Assembly (NCBI GenBank): GCA_963799925.1
Contig: CAWCYZ010000001.1
Span: forward strand, 1,116,001-1,180,000
Length of the DNA: 64,000 nucleotides
Direction of reading: 5' to 3'
Origin: DATBQN01 sp963799925
GTDB taxonomy: Bacteria; Acidobacteriota; Thermoanaerobaculia; Multivoradales; UBA5704
Of this stretch, positions 8,466-16,969 are shown in pieces; the stretch's first letter is position 1; each line of letters opens with the position of its first letter. The translations under genes were made by a program, and so were the position numbers. The notes below the pieces were generated by a model, which ran no database searches, was not told where the DNA came from, and saw only the letters and a program-made list of their open reading frames with translations.

Positions 8466-9397
8466 TGGCCGCCGCGCCGCCGCCGCCGCACGATCCGGGA
8501 AGCCCGGGAGCTCCGCCGGCTCCCCCGCCGGGGGAACCGACCGCCGCGCTGGCGCTCCTCCGCGCGGCGCGGCGGGTGGGCTTCGTCTTCTCCGGCGGCT
8601 CGGCGCGCTGCGCCTTCCAGGTCGGCGCCGTCGAGACCCTGACCGAGCTCGGCATCGACCCGGCGCTCTGCGTCGGCGTCTCGGCGGGCTCCTGGACCGC
8701 CGCCGCGGTCGCGGCCGGCAACCGCCATCGCCTGCGCCAGTACTGGCGCTCCTTCCTGCGGATGCCCTACGTCGACCTGCGCAACCTGGCGCGCGAGCAC
8801 TCGCCCTTCCGCTTCGCCGAGCTCCATCGCCGCACCTTCGGCCGCTACGTCGGCGCCCAGGGGTTGCGGCGCGATGGGGCGCTGCCCCTCTTCATCGGCG
8901 TCACCCGCCTGCGCGACCGGCAGCCGGTCCTCTTCGACGCCCGCGAGGTCGAGGACCCGCTCGCCCTCCTCCTCGCCTCGAACTACCTGCCCCCCTACTA
9001 CACCCATGCGCCGCGCCTCGCCGGCGAGCGCTACGGCGACGGCGGCCTCTCCGACAACCTCCCCTACGAGCGGGCGTTCGCCGAGGGGTGCGATGCCGTG
9101 GTGCTGATGACCATGAAGGGGGAGAGCGAGGGCGGCCTCTACCGCAGCCCGCGCGACACCGAGCACGCCATCCCGCCGCCCTACGCCGGGCGCACCGTGG
9201 TGATCCGCCCCCGCCACCGGCTGCCGATCGGCTTCACCGAGCGCCGCTGGCCGGTGGTGCGGGCGGTGATCGAGCTCGGCCGCCTGCGCGCCCGCGAGGT
9301 GCTCCTCGGCGAGTCGCACCCCGAGAGCGAGGCGGCGCGGGCGAGAGGCGCCGCGCCGACCGCCGTCCTCGCCCGCCTGCTGCGCCGCCGGCGCTAG
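8465..9397 (+). CDS. Patatin-like phospholipase/esterase
   Basis: 310 residues starting at a GTG that overlaps the previous stop (TAGTG). Patatin hallmarks are present. The oxyanion region is GFVFSGGSARCAFQVG, the nucleophile elbow is GVSAGS with Ser73, and the catalytic Asp192 lies in YGDGGLSDNLP. The first 30 residues are Pro/Ala-rich with no clear signal peptide. Patatins hydrolyse acyl chains from phospholipids or other lipids with a Ser-Asp dyad. The oxyanion motif reads SGGSARC, where the usual is GGGxxG, a mild deviation. Co-expression with the exported TPR protein is expected. The gene converges on the large zincin-like gene, leaving only 18 bases between the stops. Confidence 0.85.
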   Translation: MAAAPPPPHDPGSPGAPPAPPPGEPTAALALLRAARRVGFVFSGGSARCAFQVGAVETLTELGIDPALCVGVSAGSWTAAAVAAGNRHRLRQYWRSFLRMPYVDLRNLAREHSPFRFAELHRRTFGRYVGAQGLRRDGALPLFIGVTRLRDRQPVLFDAREVEDPLALLLASNYLPPYYTHAPRLAGERYGDGGLSDNLPYERAFAEGCDAVVLMTMKGESEGGLYRSPRDTEHAIPPPYAGRTVVIRPRHRLPIGFTERRWPVVRAVIELGRLRAREVLLGESHPESEAARARGAAPTAVLARLLRRRR

Positions 9398-9415
9398 GCC
9401 GGCGGCGCGGTCAGA

Positions 9416-12400
9416 TCAATGCTGGAACGGCTCCGGCGCCCGCCGCACGATGATCGCGCAGGGCGCCTGCGGATGGTGGTGCTCGGCGAAGACGGTGACG
9501 ACTGTCCGTTCCGTCCAGGCCCCGCGTGCCAGGCGCTCGATGGCATGCTCGTGGCTCCGAAACGGCAGCTCCTCCCCGCGCTCGGTGAGCAGCAGGAACC
9601 CCTCGAAGTCCCCAAACCGGTCGTGGATCAACCCCACCACCTTGCCGGTGGATTGGCGCCGACGCTCCTCCTCGAAGGGCGCCTTGTGCGGCTGGGGGTG
9701 GTGCGTTGGATGAGGCACCGTGCCGGTGGACGAAGGAAGGATCTTCCCGGGGTCGCCCCCGAAACCGGATACCCGCCCGCCGATCAGCTCCAGATAGCGC
9801 TGCCACACCGGATACCACCGGCTGGTCTGCGGCAGCGTCTGGAAGATCCACCGCAGCCAGGCCAGCAACCGCTCCTCCGGATACAGCAGCTGCTCCTTGG
9901 TGCTGATGACGATGGTGATCTGGAACGCCCCGGCCACCTGCCGCCAGGCGAGCTGCTGCGCCACCTCCTTGCGGCGGGGACGCGGCGCCCGCTGGATTAC
10001 CGGCGGCGGCGCGAGCTGCGCCTCCGTCACCTGGCGCACCACGATCTCGTAGATCTCGCCCTTCCTGATGCCCGGTGGCAGTTCCACCGTGAGCAGGCCG
10101 GCGGTGCGGGCGGTGCCCAGGGGGATCGGCACGAAGGTGACGCCCGCCGCGGGGCACCGGATGGTATGGGCATCCTGGAGCGTCAGCTGGTGCCTGCCGT
10201 ACAGCGCATCGGCGAGACCTACGATCTTGGCCGCGTCGAGCTCCGGCAGGTAGAGCGATGCCGAGCTCCCCTCGGGAGTGTCGCCCCATAGGATCATCAG
10301 CTCGTCCGCCATCGAGAGGTCGGGCGACGAAAGCTCGATCTCGAACGGATGCGGCATACGGCGGGAGTCGAGCGCACCGGGATTCGGGCCGTCGATCCAG
10401 GCGATATTGCGCTGCGCCAGCTTGTCGGAGGTGCCGGAATTGGCTCCCGCCGGGATCGGCGTGTCGTCGTAGCGGATCTCCGCGATCAGGCACTGGTGCG
10501 GCGCCCGGGTGATCGCCTGGTTGATCGAGAGGAGGGTCATGCCGGTCCATGGCCCATCGGGATTCCCCGCCGGCGGAGCGAGCGGGAGGAACGCCTGTTG
10601 CGGCTGGTTGATGTCGAGCCAGCAGCCGAAATAGGCGTCGACCTCGACGCCGGGATGGACGGAGAGGGTCTGCACGTTGGGCGGGTCGGTCTGGGTGTCC
10701 ATTCCCGCCGGCGCGCTCAGGTTGACCCGCGGCGAGGCGAAACACGGAATCGTCACGTACTCCGGCGTGCCGCCGCTATCCGTCTGGATGCCGAGCAGTG
10801 GGATCTTGTGGCCGTTCAAGAGGCCGTCCGAGGCCAGCCGGTAGGTGGTTCCTTCGGCAAAGCTCGACGAGGTGGTCTGGGCCTGGAACAGCCGAAAGAA
10901 GACCCGGACGCTGGCAGCCTGCGCCCCCGCCGTCTGGCCGACGAGCCGAACCCGCGCCACGGCAAAGTTGAAGACGTCGTTCCCGCCGGAGTCCTGGCGC
11001 AGGAACTCGAGCGCCGAGGTCCCCTCGTCCCGCGCCAGACCGGCGAAGGTGTCGCCGTCGACGTCGCCGTTGGCGGCGGTCAGGCTCTGGATCGCCGCGG
11101 CGATGAAGCCGGGGGCGTCGGCGGGATCGGAGGTCATCGTGGCGCCGAAGCGCGATGCGCTCCCGCCCGCTCCCACCGCCAGCTTGAAGAAGCGCAGATC
11201 GAAGCTCAACCACACCGGCTGCGCCGGATCCGTGGGATCGACGTTGGCGTAGAACGGATTCTCCCCCTTCACCAGCTCCAGGGCGGCGGAGGCGGTGAGG
11301 TCGATCTCGCCCACCGCGAAGGTGGCCGTCAGCGTGAGCACCGCCGCCTGATCCAGCAGCAGAGCCTCGAACGCGGTGTCCGAGCTGAACGAGATGGTGT
11401 AGGGGTAGAGGAACCGCTGGGTGATCGGCGCCAGCGTCGGGTCCGTGGCCACGATGGGCAGGGGGCCGAGCTGGCCCACCGCGGGGAGATTGGCGCCGAT
11501 GGTGGCGAGCTGCGCCGCGGTGAGCGACGGGTTGAGGGCCGGGTCGAGCGACACCGCGACGACCGGCGCCGGGCTCGGCGAGGGGTTGAGCAGGTCGCCG
11601 GGTGAGTGGAAGCCCAGCTCCGCCGCGGTGAAGCCATCCAGCGCCACCCAGTACGCCGCGGGATAGGAGGCGGTCCCGGGTAGCTGCACTCGGACCTCGT
11701 CCTCGCCGAACGTGCTCTTGTCGAGGATGAGCTGGCAGCCCTGCAGCACCGGCGCATAGGCGCAGTTGCCGGACGACGCGGGGCAGTCCACCGCGCCCGC
11801 CGGCTTCACCACCGCGCAGATGTAGTAGCTGAACGTGAACCCGCTCGGCGGCGTGGCCTGGTTGCTGCCGAGAAAATCGTCGGCGGCATCGAAGTAGCAG
11901 CGGGTGAGGTTGCTGCAGTTGAGGTCGCAGGGGTCACAGACCTCGGGGTTGGCGCCGTCCACGTTGGGATCGACGATCATCTCGGAGATCTCGTGGCTCA
12001 CCACCATGGCATAGACGTCCGGCTCGTCCGCGAGGGTGAGCCCGGTGGCGAAGACGCCGGCCACGACATACGGGATGTCGGCCTTGCCGTGATAGCCGGC
12101 GTTGCCGCCGACGTCCGCGGCGGCGAGCCCCGGCGGGCTCACCACGAAGATGCAGGAATCGCTCGGCAGACCGTGGGTGGAGACCATGCCGTTCACCCAC
12201 CCCTGGAGGTCCGCATCGGTGTAGCTCCCGCTCGGGACGCTCGCGGTAAAGGTGAGCAGGGTAGGAGAGATCGAGACGGCGTTGGACCCGTACTGCGCGG
12301 CGTACTCCGAGATCGGCACGATGGCGTGCTGCGCGTACTGCACGATCTGATTCATGTCGGCGGTGGGGATCACCCGATCGCCGGCGGAGGTGTGGAAGGT

Positions 12401-12706
12401 GACCTGGGCGAAGTGGACCGTGCCGCTGAACAGGTCGTCGCGGGCGGCCCGAGCCGGGACCGGGAGCCGGTTATTTCGCAGGAACTCGGCGACCGCCGGG
12501 TGACGGCGCAGGACCGGCGAATCGTGCCGGATCCGGTGCAGACCACGCAGGATCTCCATCGGCACGCCGGTGCCGAAACCCTCCGCCTTCGGTTCCTTGG
12601 CGAAGAGGTGGGGTGCCATCTGCTGCAGATACCTTGCGTTTTTGAGCGCCCGCGTGTAACAACGGACGGATGGTGGGGCGGGGACGGGCCTGGTGCGGGT
12701 AGCCAT
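9416..12706 (-). CDS. Large zincin-like (HEIxE) protein with C-terminal beta region
   Basis: 1096 residues from an ATG at 12706, without a signal peptide. The N-terminal third contains YAMVVSHEISEMIVDP with His238, Glu239 and Glu242. This variant of the zinc-metallopeptidase helix ends in Glu-X-X-Asp-Pro, as in uncharacterised SHE(I/L)xExxxDP proteins. A Cys-rich loop follows (NPEVCDPCDLNCSNLTRC). Residues of about 330-1000 are beta-rich with Asp/Gly/Pro turns. They contain ELSSPDLSMADELMILWGD and PLGTARTAGLLTVELPPG, which look like repeated sandwich domains. The C-terminus is basic and His-rich. It is transcribed away from the sigma/CHAT/subtilase cassette across a 117-base gap, so it may be a co-regulated effector or substrate. 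That link is inference. Confidence 0.75.
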   Translation of the reverse strand: MATRTRPVPAPPSVRCYTRALKNARYLQQMAPHLFAKEPKAEGFGTGVPMEILRGLHRIRHDSPVLRRHPAVAEFLRNNRLPVPARAARDDLFSGTVHFAQVTFHTSAGDRVIPTADMNQIVQYAQHAIVPISEYAAQYGSNAVSISPTLLTFTASVPSGSYTDADLQGWVNGMVSTHGLPSDSCIFVVSPPGLAAADVGGNAGYHGKADIPYVVAGVFATGLTLADEPDVYAMVVSHEISEMIVDPNVDGANPEVCDPCDLNCSNLTRCYFDAADDFLGSNQATPPSGFTFSYYICAVVKPAGAVDCPASSGNCAYAPVLQGCQLILDKSTFGEDEVRVQLPGTASYPAAYWVALDGFTAAELGFHSPGDLLNPSPSPAPVVAVSLDPALNPSLTAAQLATIGANLPAVGQLGPLPIVATDPTLAPITQRFLYPYTISFSSDTAFEALLLDQAAVLTLTATFAVGEIDLTASAALELVKGENPFYANVDPTDPAQPVWLSFDLRFFKLAVGAGGSASRFGATMTSDPADAPGFIAAAIQSLTAANGDVDGDTFAGLARDEGTSALEFLRQDSGGNDVFNFAVARVRLVGQTAGAQAASVRVFFRLFQAQTTSSSFAEGTTYRLASDGLLNGHKIPLLGIQTDSGGTPEYVTIPCFASPRVNLSAPAGMDTQTDPPNVQTLSVHPGVEVDAYFGCWLDINQPQQAFLPLAPPAGNPDGPWTGMTLLSINQAITRAPHQCLIAEIRYDDTPIPAGANSGTSDKLAQRNIAWIDGPNPGALDSRRMPHPFEIELSSPDLSMADELMILWGDTPEGSSASLYLPELDAAKIVGLADALYGRHQLTLQDAHTIRCPAAGVTFVPIPLGTARTAGLLTVELPPGIRKGEIYEIVVRQVTEAQLAPPPVIQRAPRPRRKEVAQQLAWRQVAGAFQITIVISTKEQLLYPEERLLAWLRWIFQTLPQTSRWYPVWQRYLELIGGRVSGFGGDPGKILPSSTGTVPHPTHHPQPHKAPFEEERRRQSTGKVVGLIHDRFGDFEGFLLLTERGEELPFRSHEHAIERLARGAWTERTVVTVFAEHHHPQAPCAIIVRRAPEPFQH

Positions 12707-12823
12707 GCTGGGACCTCCGTGGAATGTGTAATGGTCTTCGCCGGCCGCCGCCCTTTTTTGACCGCTCCACTCGACGGGCCCTCTTCTCGTTTGGCGCTAT
12801 GATTCTTAAGGAGCGTCGAGATC
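12707..12823. promoter_or_regulatory. Divergent promoter region between zincin-like gene and sigma factor
   Basis: A 117-base gap feeding both directions. On the plus strand TATGAT at 12798-12803 is a fair -10, followed by AAGGAG ahead of the sigma start, with no clear -35. On the minus strand GGAGGTCCCAGC precedes the zincin-like ATG and is a good ribosome site. Autoregulation by the adjacent sigma factor is plausible but not shown. Confidence 0.4.
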
Positions 12824-13477
12824 ATGGATTGCGCATACCTCTATGACGAGGTCCAGAGCGCCCTTGCGGGCGATCGGGTGGCGCTGAACCGGCTGGTGAA
12901 GACGCTGACCCCGGTCATCCAGGCGCGCGTGGCGCGCAGCCTCCTCCGCCGTCGATCCGGCGCCGCGAGAAATCGCAACATCCGCCAAGAGGTGGAAGAT
13001 CTGACCCAGGAGGTCTTCCTCCTCCTCTTCGCCGAGCACGGCAAGGTCCTGCGCACCTGGGAGCCCGCGCGAGGGCTCGCGCTCGTCAACTTCGTCGGCT
13101 TGATCGCCGAGCGGCGGACGGCGTCGACCCTACGCAGCGGCCGGCGCAGCCCGTGGCAGGACGAGCCCTGCCTGCCGGACGATCTCGATCGCGCCGCAGA
13201 GGAGAGCGGGCCCGAGGCGATCGCGGCGTCGCGGGAGCAGTTGGCGCAGCTTCTCCGCCGGCTCACTGAAGAGCTGTCGCCCCTGGGGCGCCACCTCTTC
13301 GACCTGCTGTTCGTTCGCGAGCTATCGCTGGCCGAGATCGTCGCTCAAACCGGTCTCAAGCCGGACGCGGTGTACGCTTGGCGAAGCCGTCTGCGGCGGC
13401 TGGCGCGCCGTCTCGTCTCGGAAGTATCAGAAAGTGCGCCGCGGCAGCGAACTACTTCGATAGGCGACGAGCTATGA
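12824..13477 (+). CDS. ECF-like RNA polymerase sigma factor
   Basis: 217 residues. Region 2 is seen as RQEVEDLTQEVFLLLF, the DLxQEVF signature of region 2.2. Region 4 is seen as FVRELSLAEIVAQTGL and PDAVYAWRSRLRRLARRL, a helix-turn-helix. Sigma-70 family proteins of this size without regions 1 and 3 are ECF-type and direct RNA polymerase to a small regulon. The stop overlaps the start of the next gene by four bases (ATGA), as expected for a sigma factor coupled to its regulator. The downstream CHAT and subtilase genes are the obvious candidate regulon. Confidence 0.88.
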   Translation: MDCAYLYDEVQSALAGDRVALNRLVKTLTPVIQARVARSLLRRRSGAARNRNIRQEVEDLTQEVFLLLFAEHGKVLRTWEPARGLALVNFVGLIAERRTASTLRSGRRSPWQDEPCLPDDLDRAAEESGPEAIAASREQLAQLLRRLTEELSPLGRHLFDLLFVRELSLAEIVAQTGLKPDAVYAWRSRLRRLARRLVSEVSESAPRQRTTSIGDEL

Positions 13478-14248
13478 ACGACGACTCTTGGATGCGCGAG
13501 CTGGGCCGGGTGGCGGAAGAGGAGGAGAGGGCGGACCACACCCGCTTCGCGGCCTGGGAGCGGCTGAGCGCCGGGGACCTCTCCTCCGAGGAGGCGGCGG
13601 CGCTCGCCAAGCAGGCGGAAACCTCCGAGGAGGCGCGCCAGACCTACGAGGCCTTCCGGCCCCTCGGCCCGGAGTTCGAAGCCCGCATCTTGCGCGCCCT
13701 TCAGCCGGAAGGCCTGCCGGCGCCGGCCGCCGCCACACCGACCGCTTCCATTCTCGCATTCCCAAGACATGCCAAGCGCATCGCCGGCTGGCTCGCGGCG
13801 GCCGGCACGGTCGCCGCCTCTCTCGCTCTCCTGCTCCTCGGCCGGAGCCCCGTTCCCCCGATGCCTGTCTATGCGTTGGAGATCTCCGGCGGCATCCGGA
13901 CGACGCGAGGCGCTGGGGAGCACCCCGATCCTGCGTCGTGGGAACGAGGTCGATCTCGTCCTCCGCCCGTCGACCGAAGTCTCCGGACCGAGCGCTGCGA
14001 AGTGCTGCTTCCTGGCGCGCGGGAAGACCTGGCGATCGTGGCCGCTCTCTGGCGAGCAGTCGGGCCAGTCCTTCAAGTTCACCGGCCCCCCGGGCAGCGA
14101 CATCGAACCTGGCGAGTGGAAATTGTGGGCCGTGATCGGCCGGCCCGGAAGTCTCCCCGACGAAGCGACCCTGCGCTCTCGCCTCCGGCATGCGGGGCGG
14201 CAGGATCCTCGCTGGCAGGCCGTGGCGAAGAAAGTGACGATCCAGTGA
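13474..14248 (+). pseudogene. Anti-sigma-like single-pass membrane protein, apparent frameshift
   Basis: Starts at an ATG overlapping the sigma stop. The N-terminal part (about 100 residues) is acidic and helical: MNDDSWMRELGRVAEEEERA, then WERLSAGDLSSEEAAALA as in zinc-finger-less anti-sigma domains. One membrane helix follows (IAGWLAAAGTVAASLALLLLG). Good sense in this frame ends near 13905. It continues one frame over as ALGSTPILRRGNEVDLVLRP, SFKFTGPPGSDIEPGEWKLW and VIGRPGSLPDEATL, a periplasmic beta domain ending at 14248. A single indel near 13895-13912 joins the two. The intact form would hold the sigma factor at the membrane and sense something outside. Whether the lesion is real or a sequence error cannot be told here. 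Confidence 0.65.
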
Positions 14249-14255
14249 GGTAGGA

Positions 14256-16901
14256 ATGTATCGACACGGCCCGCTCCGCAGCTACCTGCACCTCGCGCTC
14301 TATGCCCTGGCGGTCCTGCTGGGTGCATGCTCTCCGCGCCCCAGCCAGCGCCTGCGGGTGGAGTACGCCGGCTGTCGACAGGTGCTCCTGCCCGGTCCCG
14401 CCTGCGTTCTGGACGAGACAAATCCCGTCCTACGGCTCTGGGTCGACCTGCCGCCCAAGGTCCGGGTCGAGATCGAGGCCGATGGCCGGACGATGACACG
14501 CCCCGGCACCGCCGTGTCGAACGGCCAGCGCTTCCGGCTGAAGATCCCTCCTCATTCCTCGTCGGTATCTCTCCGTGCCTCCACGCCAGGCGGCGAGGCC
14601 CGTTGGTCTTTGAGCTTGGCTCCATTCCGGAGAGATGAGGGCATCGAGCTCCACAAGCAGGGGCTCACGGAGTTCAATGCAGAAAAGCGAGAGGAAGCGA
14701 AAGAGCTGCTCGCTCGCGCGGCGGCCGCTCACCACGCTGCCGGTTCCCTCCTGGCGGAGCTCAAGGCAGAGAGCACGGTGATCTGGATTGAGATTCAAGA
14801 CGGCCAGCTCTTCAAGGCCCGGCAGGCGATCGACCGCCTGCGCCTGCCCGCAAAGTCTCCAGCTGAGGCCGTCTTCTATCGGCGCTACTACGCTGGAATG
14901 CTCGCGCAGCGCGTGGGGGATGCCCGTTCCGCGCTCGACGACCTCACCGCCGCGGACGAGCTGGCAAGCCGTGTGGGGCTGGTCCTCGAGAGCTTCCAGG
15001 CCGAGGAGCTCCTGGGGCGAGAGCTGCAGGCGCTCGGCCGCTCGAGCGAATCGGTCGATCTGTTCGGTCGCCTCCAGCAGACCGCGGGCATCGATGATTG
15101 CGACCGCGCCGAGCTGCTGATCAACCAGGGCTGGTCGCTGCTCCTCGCCGGCGAGGCCGGCCAGCACCTGGGCGACCCGATCCCGCTGTTCAAGGAAGCC
15201 TCGGGGATCGAAGAGCGACAGGGCCCGAACTGCAACGCGTTCAAGGAGAGGATACTCGGCAACTTCCTCAATCTGGCTCTCGCCCAGCTCCAGGCCGGTC
15301 GGCTGAGCGCAGTACCGGATCTGCTATCCAAGTCCAAGGACCTGGACAGCGATGCCACGCTCGCCGACAGGCTTTGGCGTCTCGACCTCGAAGCGCGGCT
15401 CGACCTCGCCGAAGGCCACGCCGAAAACGCGCTGTCGCGATATCAGCGACTGGATGACCTCGCGGCGAGGGCTCTCGCCCCCGACATCCGCTGGCGGGCC
15501 GTCTACGGCAAGGCGCTCTGCGAGCGAGATCTCCACCGCCCTGACTCCGCCCTGAACGCGCTCCGCGAGGCGGATGGGCTGCTCGAGAACGAGAGCCTTC
15601 AGGTGCCGATCCAGGAAGGGCGCGAGCGGTTCCTGGCCCAGCGCGAGGAGGCCACGGGTCTCCACCTCGAGCTGCTGCTCGCGAGCGGCCGGCCGGCCGA
15701 GGCCCTCGAGGTGGCGCGGCGTACCCGCTCGCGGTGGCTGCGCCAGCTCGCGCGCGGCGACCGCCTCGCTCACCTGACGCCCGCCGAACAGGAGCGCTGG
15801 GCCGCCGCTCTCGACGAGTACCGGCAGCAACGCAGGCCCGCCGACGACAGCACCGCGGCCGATTGGGCTCTGCCGGAAGACCAGCGGCGGCGCGCCGAGG
15901 AGCGGCGGGCGGAGCAATACGCGGCGGCCGAGCGTTCTCTCGACCACGCCTTCAGCCTCCTCGGTCAGACCGGCGAGCGCGATGCCGCCCTCCCGCAGCC
16001 TCAACCCGGCGAGGTGACCCTCGCCTATCACCCGGTCCCTGGGGGTTGGGTGGGATTCTCCCAGATGGACCGAACCGTAACGGTGCATCGCTTCGACCTG
16101 CCGCCCGCCGTCCTCCAGAACCCGGGGGAGCTGGCGACGCGGCTGCTCGTGCCCTTCCACGCCGAGATCGAGCATGCGCGGCGGGTGCGGGTTCTCCCGT
16201 ACGGACCGCTCCAGAGCGTCGACTTCCATGCTCTGCCCTTCGACGGCGACGTCCTGCTCGCCGGCCGTCCGGTGATCTACGGGCTCGATCTGGTGGCCCC
16301 CCGGAGCGCCCCATCGCAGGCTTCGCGGCGGGCGCTCGTCGTCGCCGATCCTCTGCGGGACCTGCCGGAGGCCGCCCGCGAAGGAAAGGCCGTCGCATCG
16401 GCATTGCGGGCGCAGCAGCCTGCCTGGTCCCTCGATCTCTTGCAGGGCCCATCGGCCGCGGTCGAGAGCGTGAAGCGCTCTCTGGCGGGATCCGATCTCT
16501 TCCACTACGCGGGCCACGGAATCTTTGCCGGCGCCGCCGGCTGGGGCAGCGACCTGACGCTCGCCGGCGGCACCCGCTTGACGGTCGGCGACCTGCTCGC
16601 GCTCCGGCGGGTGCCGCGCTGGGTAGTCCTCGCGGGCTGCGAGACCGGCCGGTCGAGCGCGGAGGCCCCGATCGAAGGGCTCGGTCTCGCCCCGGCCTTC
16701 GTCCTCGCCGGCTCCAGCGCGGTCGTCGCCGCGACGCGGCCGGTCGACGATCGCGCCACCCAGGCCGTGGTCGTGGACCTCTACCAGCACTGGGAGGGCG
16801 CCGCTCCCGATCTCGCGCTCCTGCTGCAGCGAGCCCAGCTCTCCTGGCGCCGGCGCGACCCCGCCGCCGACTGGGCGAGCTTCCGCCTCCTCGAGCCTTA
16901 G
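14256..16901 (+). CDS. CHAT-domain protease lipoprotein with TPR-like repeats
   Basis: 881 residues from an ATG with GAGGTAGGA upstream. The N-terminus has a lipobox (LAVLLGAC), so it is probably lipid-anchored in the envelope. After a beta domain (to about residue 125) comes a long helical region of TPR-like repeats (about 130-480). The C-terminal CHAT caspase-like domain spans about 600-880. The catalytic pair is visible: His754 in HYAGHG and Cys795 in LAGCETG, followed by EGLGLAPAFVLAGSSAVVA. CHAT proteases cleave specific partner proteins, and known bacterial examples act in defence or signalling. Here the domain is paired with a downstream subtilase and an upstream sigma/anti-sigma pair, which suggests a regulated proteolytic cascade. 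Confidence 0.9.
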   Translation: MYRHGPLRSYLHLALYALAVLLGACSPRPSQRLRVEYAGCRQVLLPGPACVLDETNPVLRLWVDLPPKVRVEIEADGRTMTRPGTAVSNGQRFRLKIPPHSSSVSLRASTPGGEARWSLSLAPFRRDEGIELHKQGLTEFNAEKREEAKELLARAAAAHHAAGSLLAELKAESTVIWIEIQDGQLFKARQAIDRLRLPAKSPAEAVFYRRYYAGMLAQRVGDARSALDDLTAADELASRVGLVLESFQAEELLGRELQALGRSSESVDLFGRLQQTAGIDDCDRAELLINQGWSLLLAGEAGQHLGDPIPLFKEASGIEERQGPNCNAFKERILGNFLNLALAQLQAGRLSAVPDLLSKSKDLDSDATLADRLWRLDLEARLDLAEGHAENALSRYQRLDDLAARALAPDIRWRAVYGKALCERDLHRPDSALNALREADGLLENESLQVPIQEGRERFLAQREEATGLHLELLLASGRPAEALEVARRTRSRWLRQLARGDRLAHLTPAEQERWAAALDEYRQQRRPADDSTAADWALPEDQRRRAEERRAEQYAAAERSLDHAFSLLGQTGERDAALPQPQPGEVTLAYHPVPGGWVGFSQMDRTVTVHRFDLPPAVLQNPGELATRLLVPFHAEIEHARRVRVLPYGPLQSVDFHALPFDGDVLLAGRPVIYGLDLVAPRSAPSQASRRALVVADPLRDLPEAAREGKAVASALRAQQPAWSLDLLQGPSAAVESVKRSLAGSDLFHYAGHGIFAGAAGWGSDLTLAGGTRLTVGDLLALRRVPRWVVLAGCETGRSSAEAPIEGLGLAPAFVLAGSSAVVAATRPVDDRATQAVVVDLYQHWEGAAPDLALLLQRAQLSWRRRDPAADWASFRLLEP

Positions 16902-16969
16902 ACCGCGGGCCGGCCTCCTTGTCAGAACTCGCGCCGCCGGCGCGAAGTTCTCGACGAGAGGAGACATCC

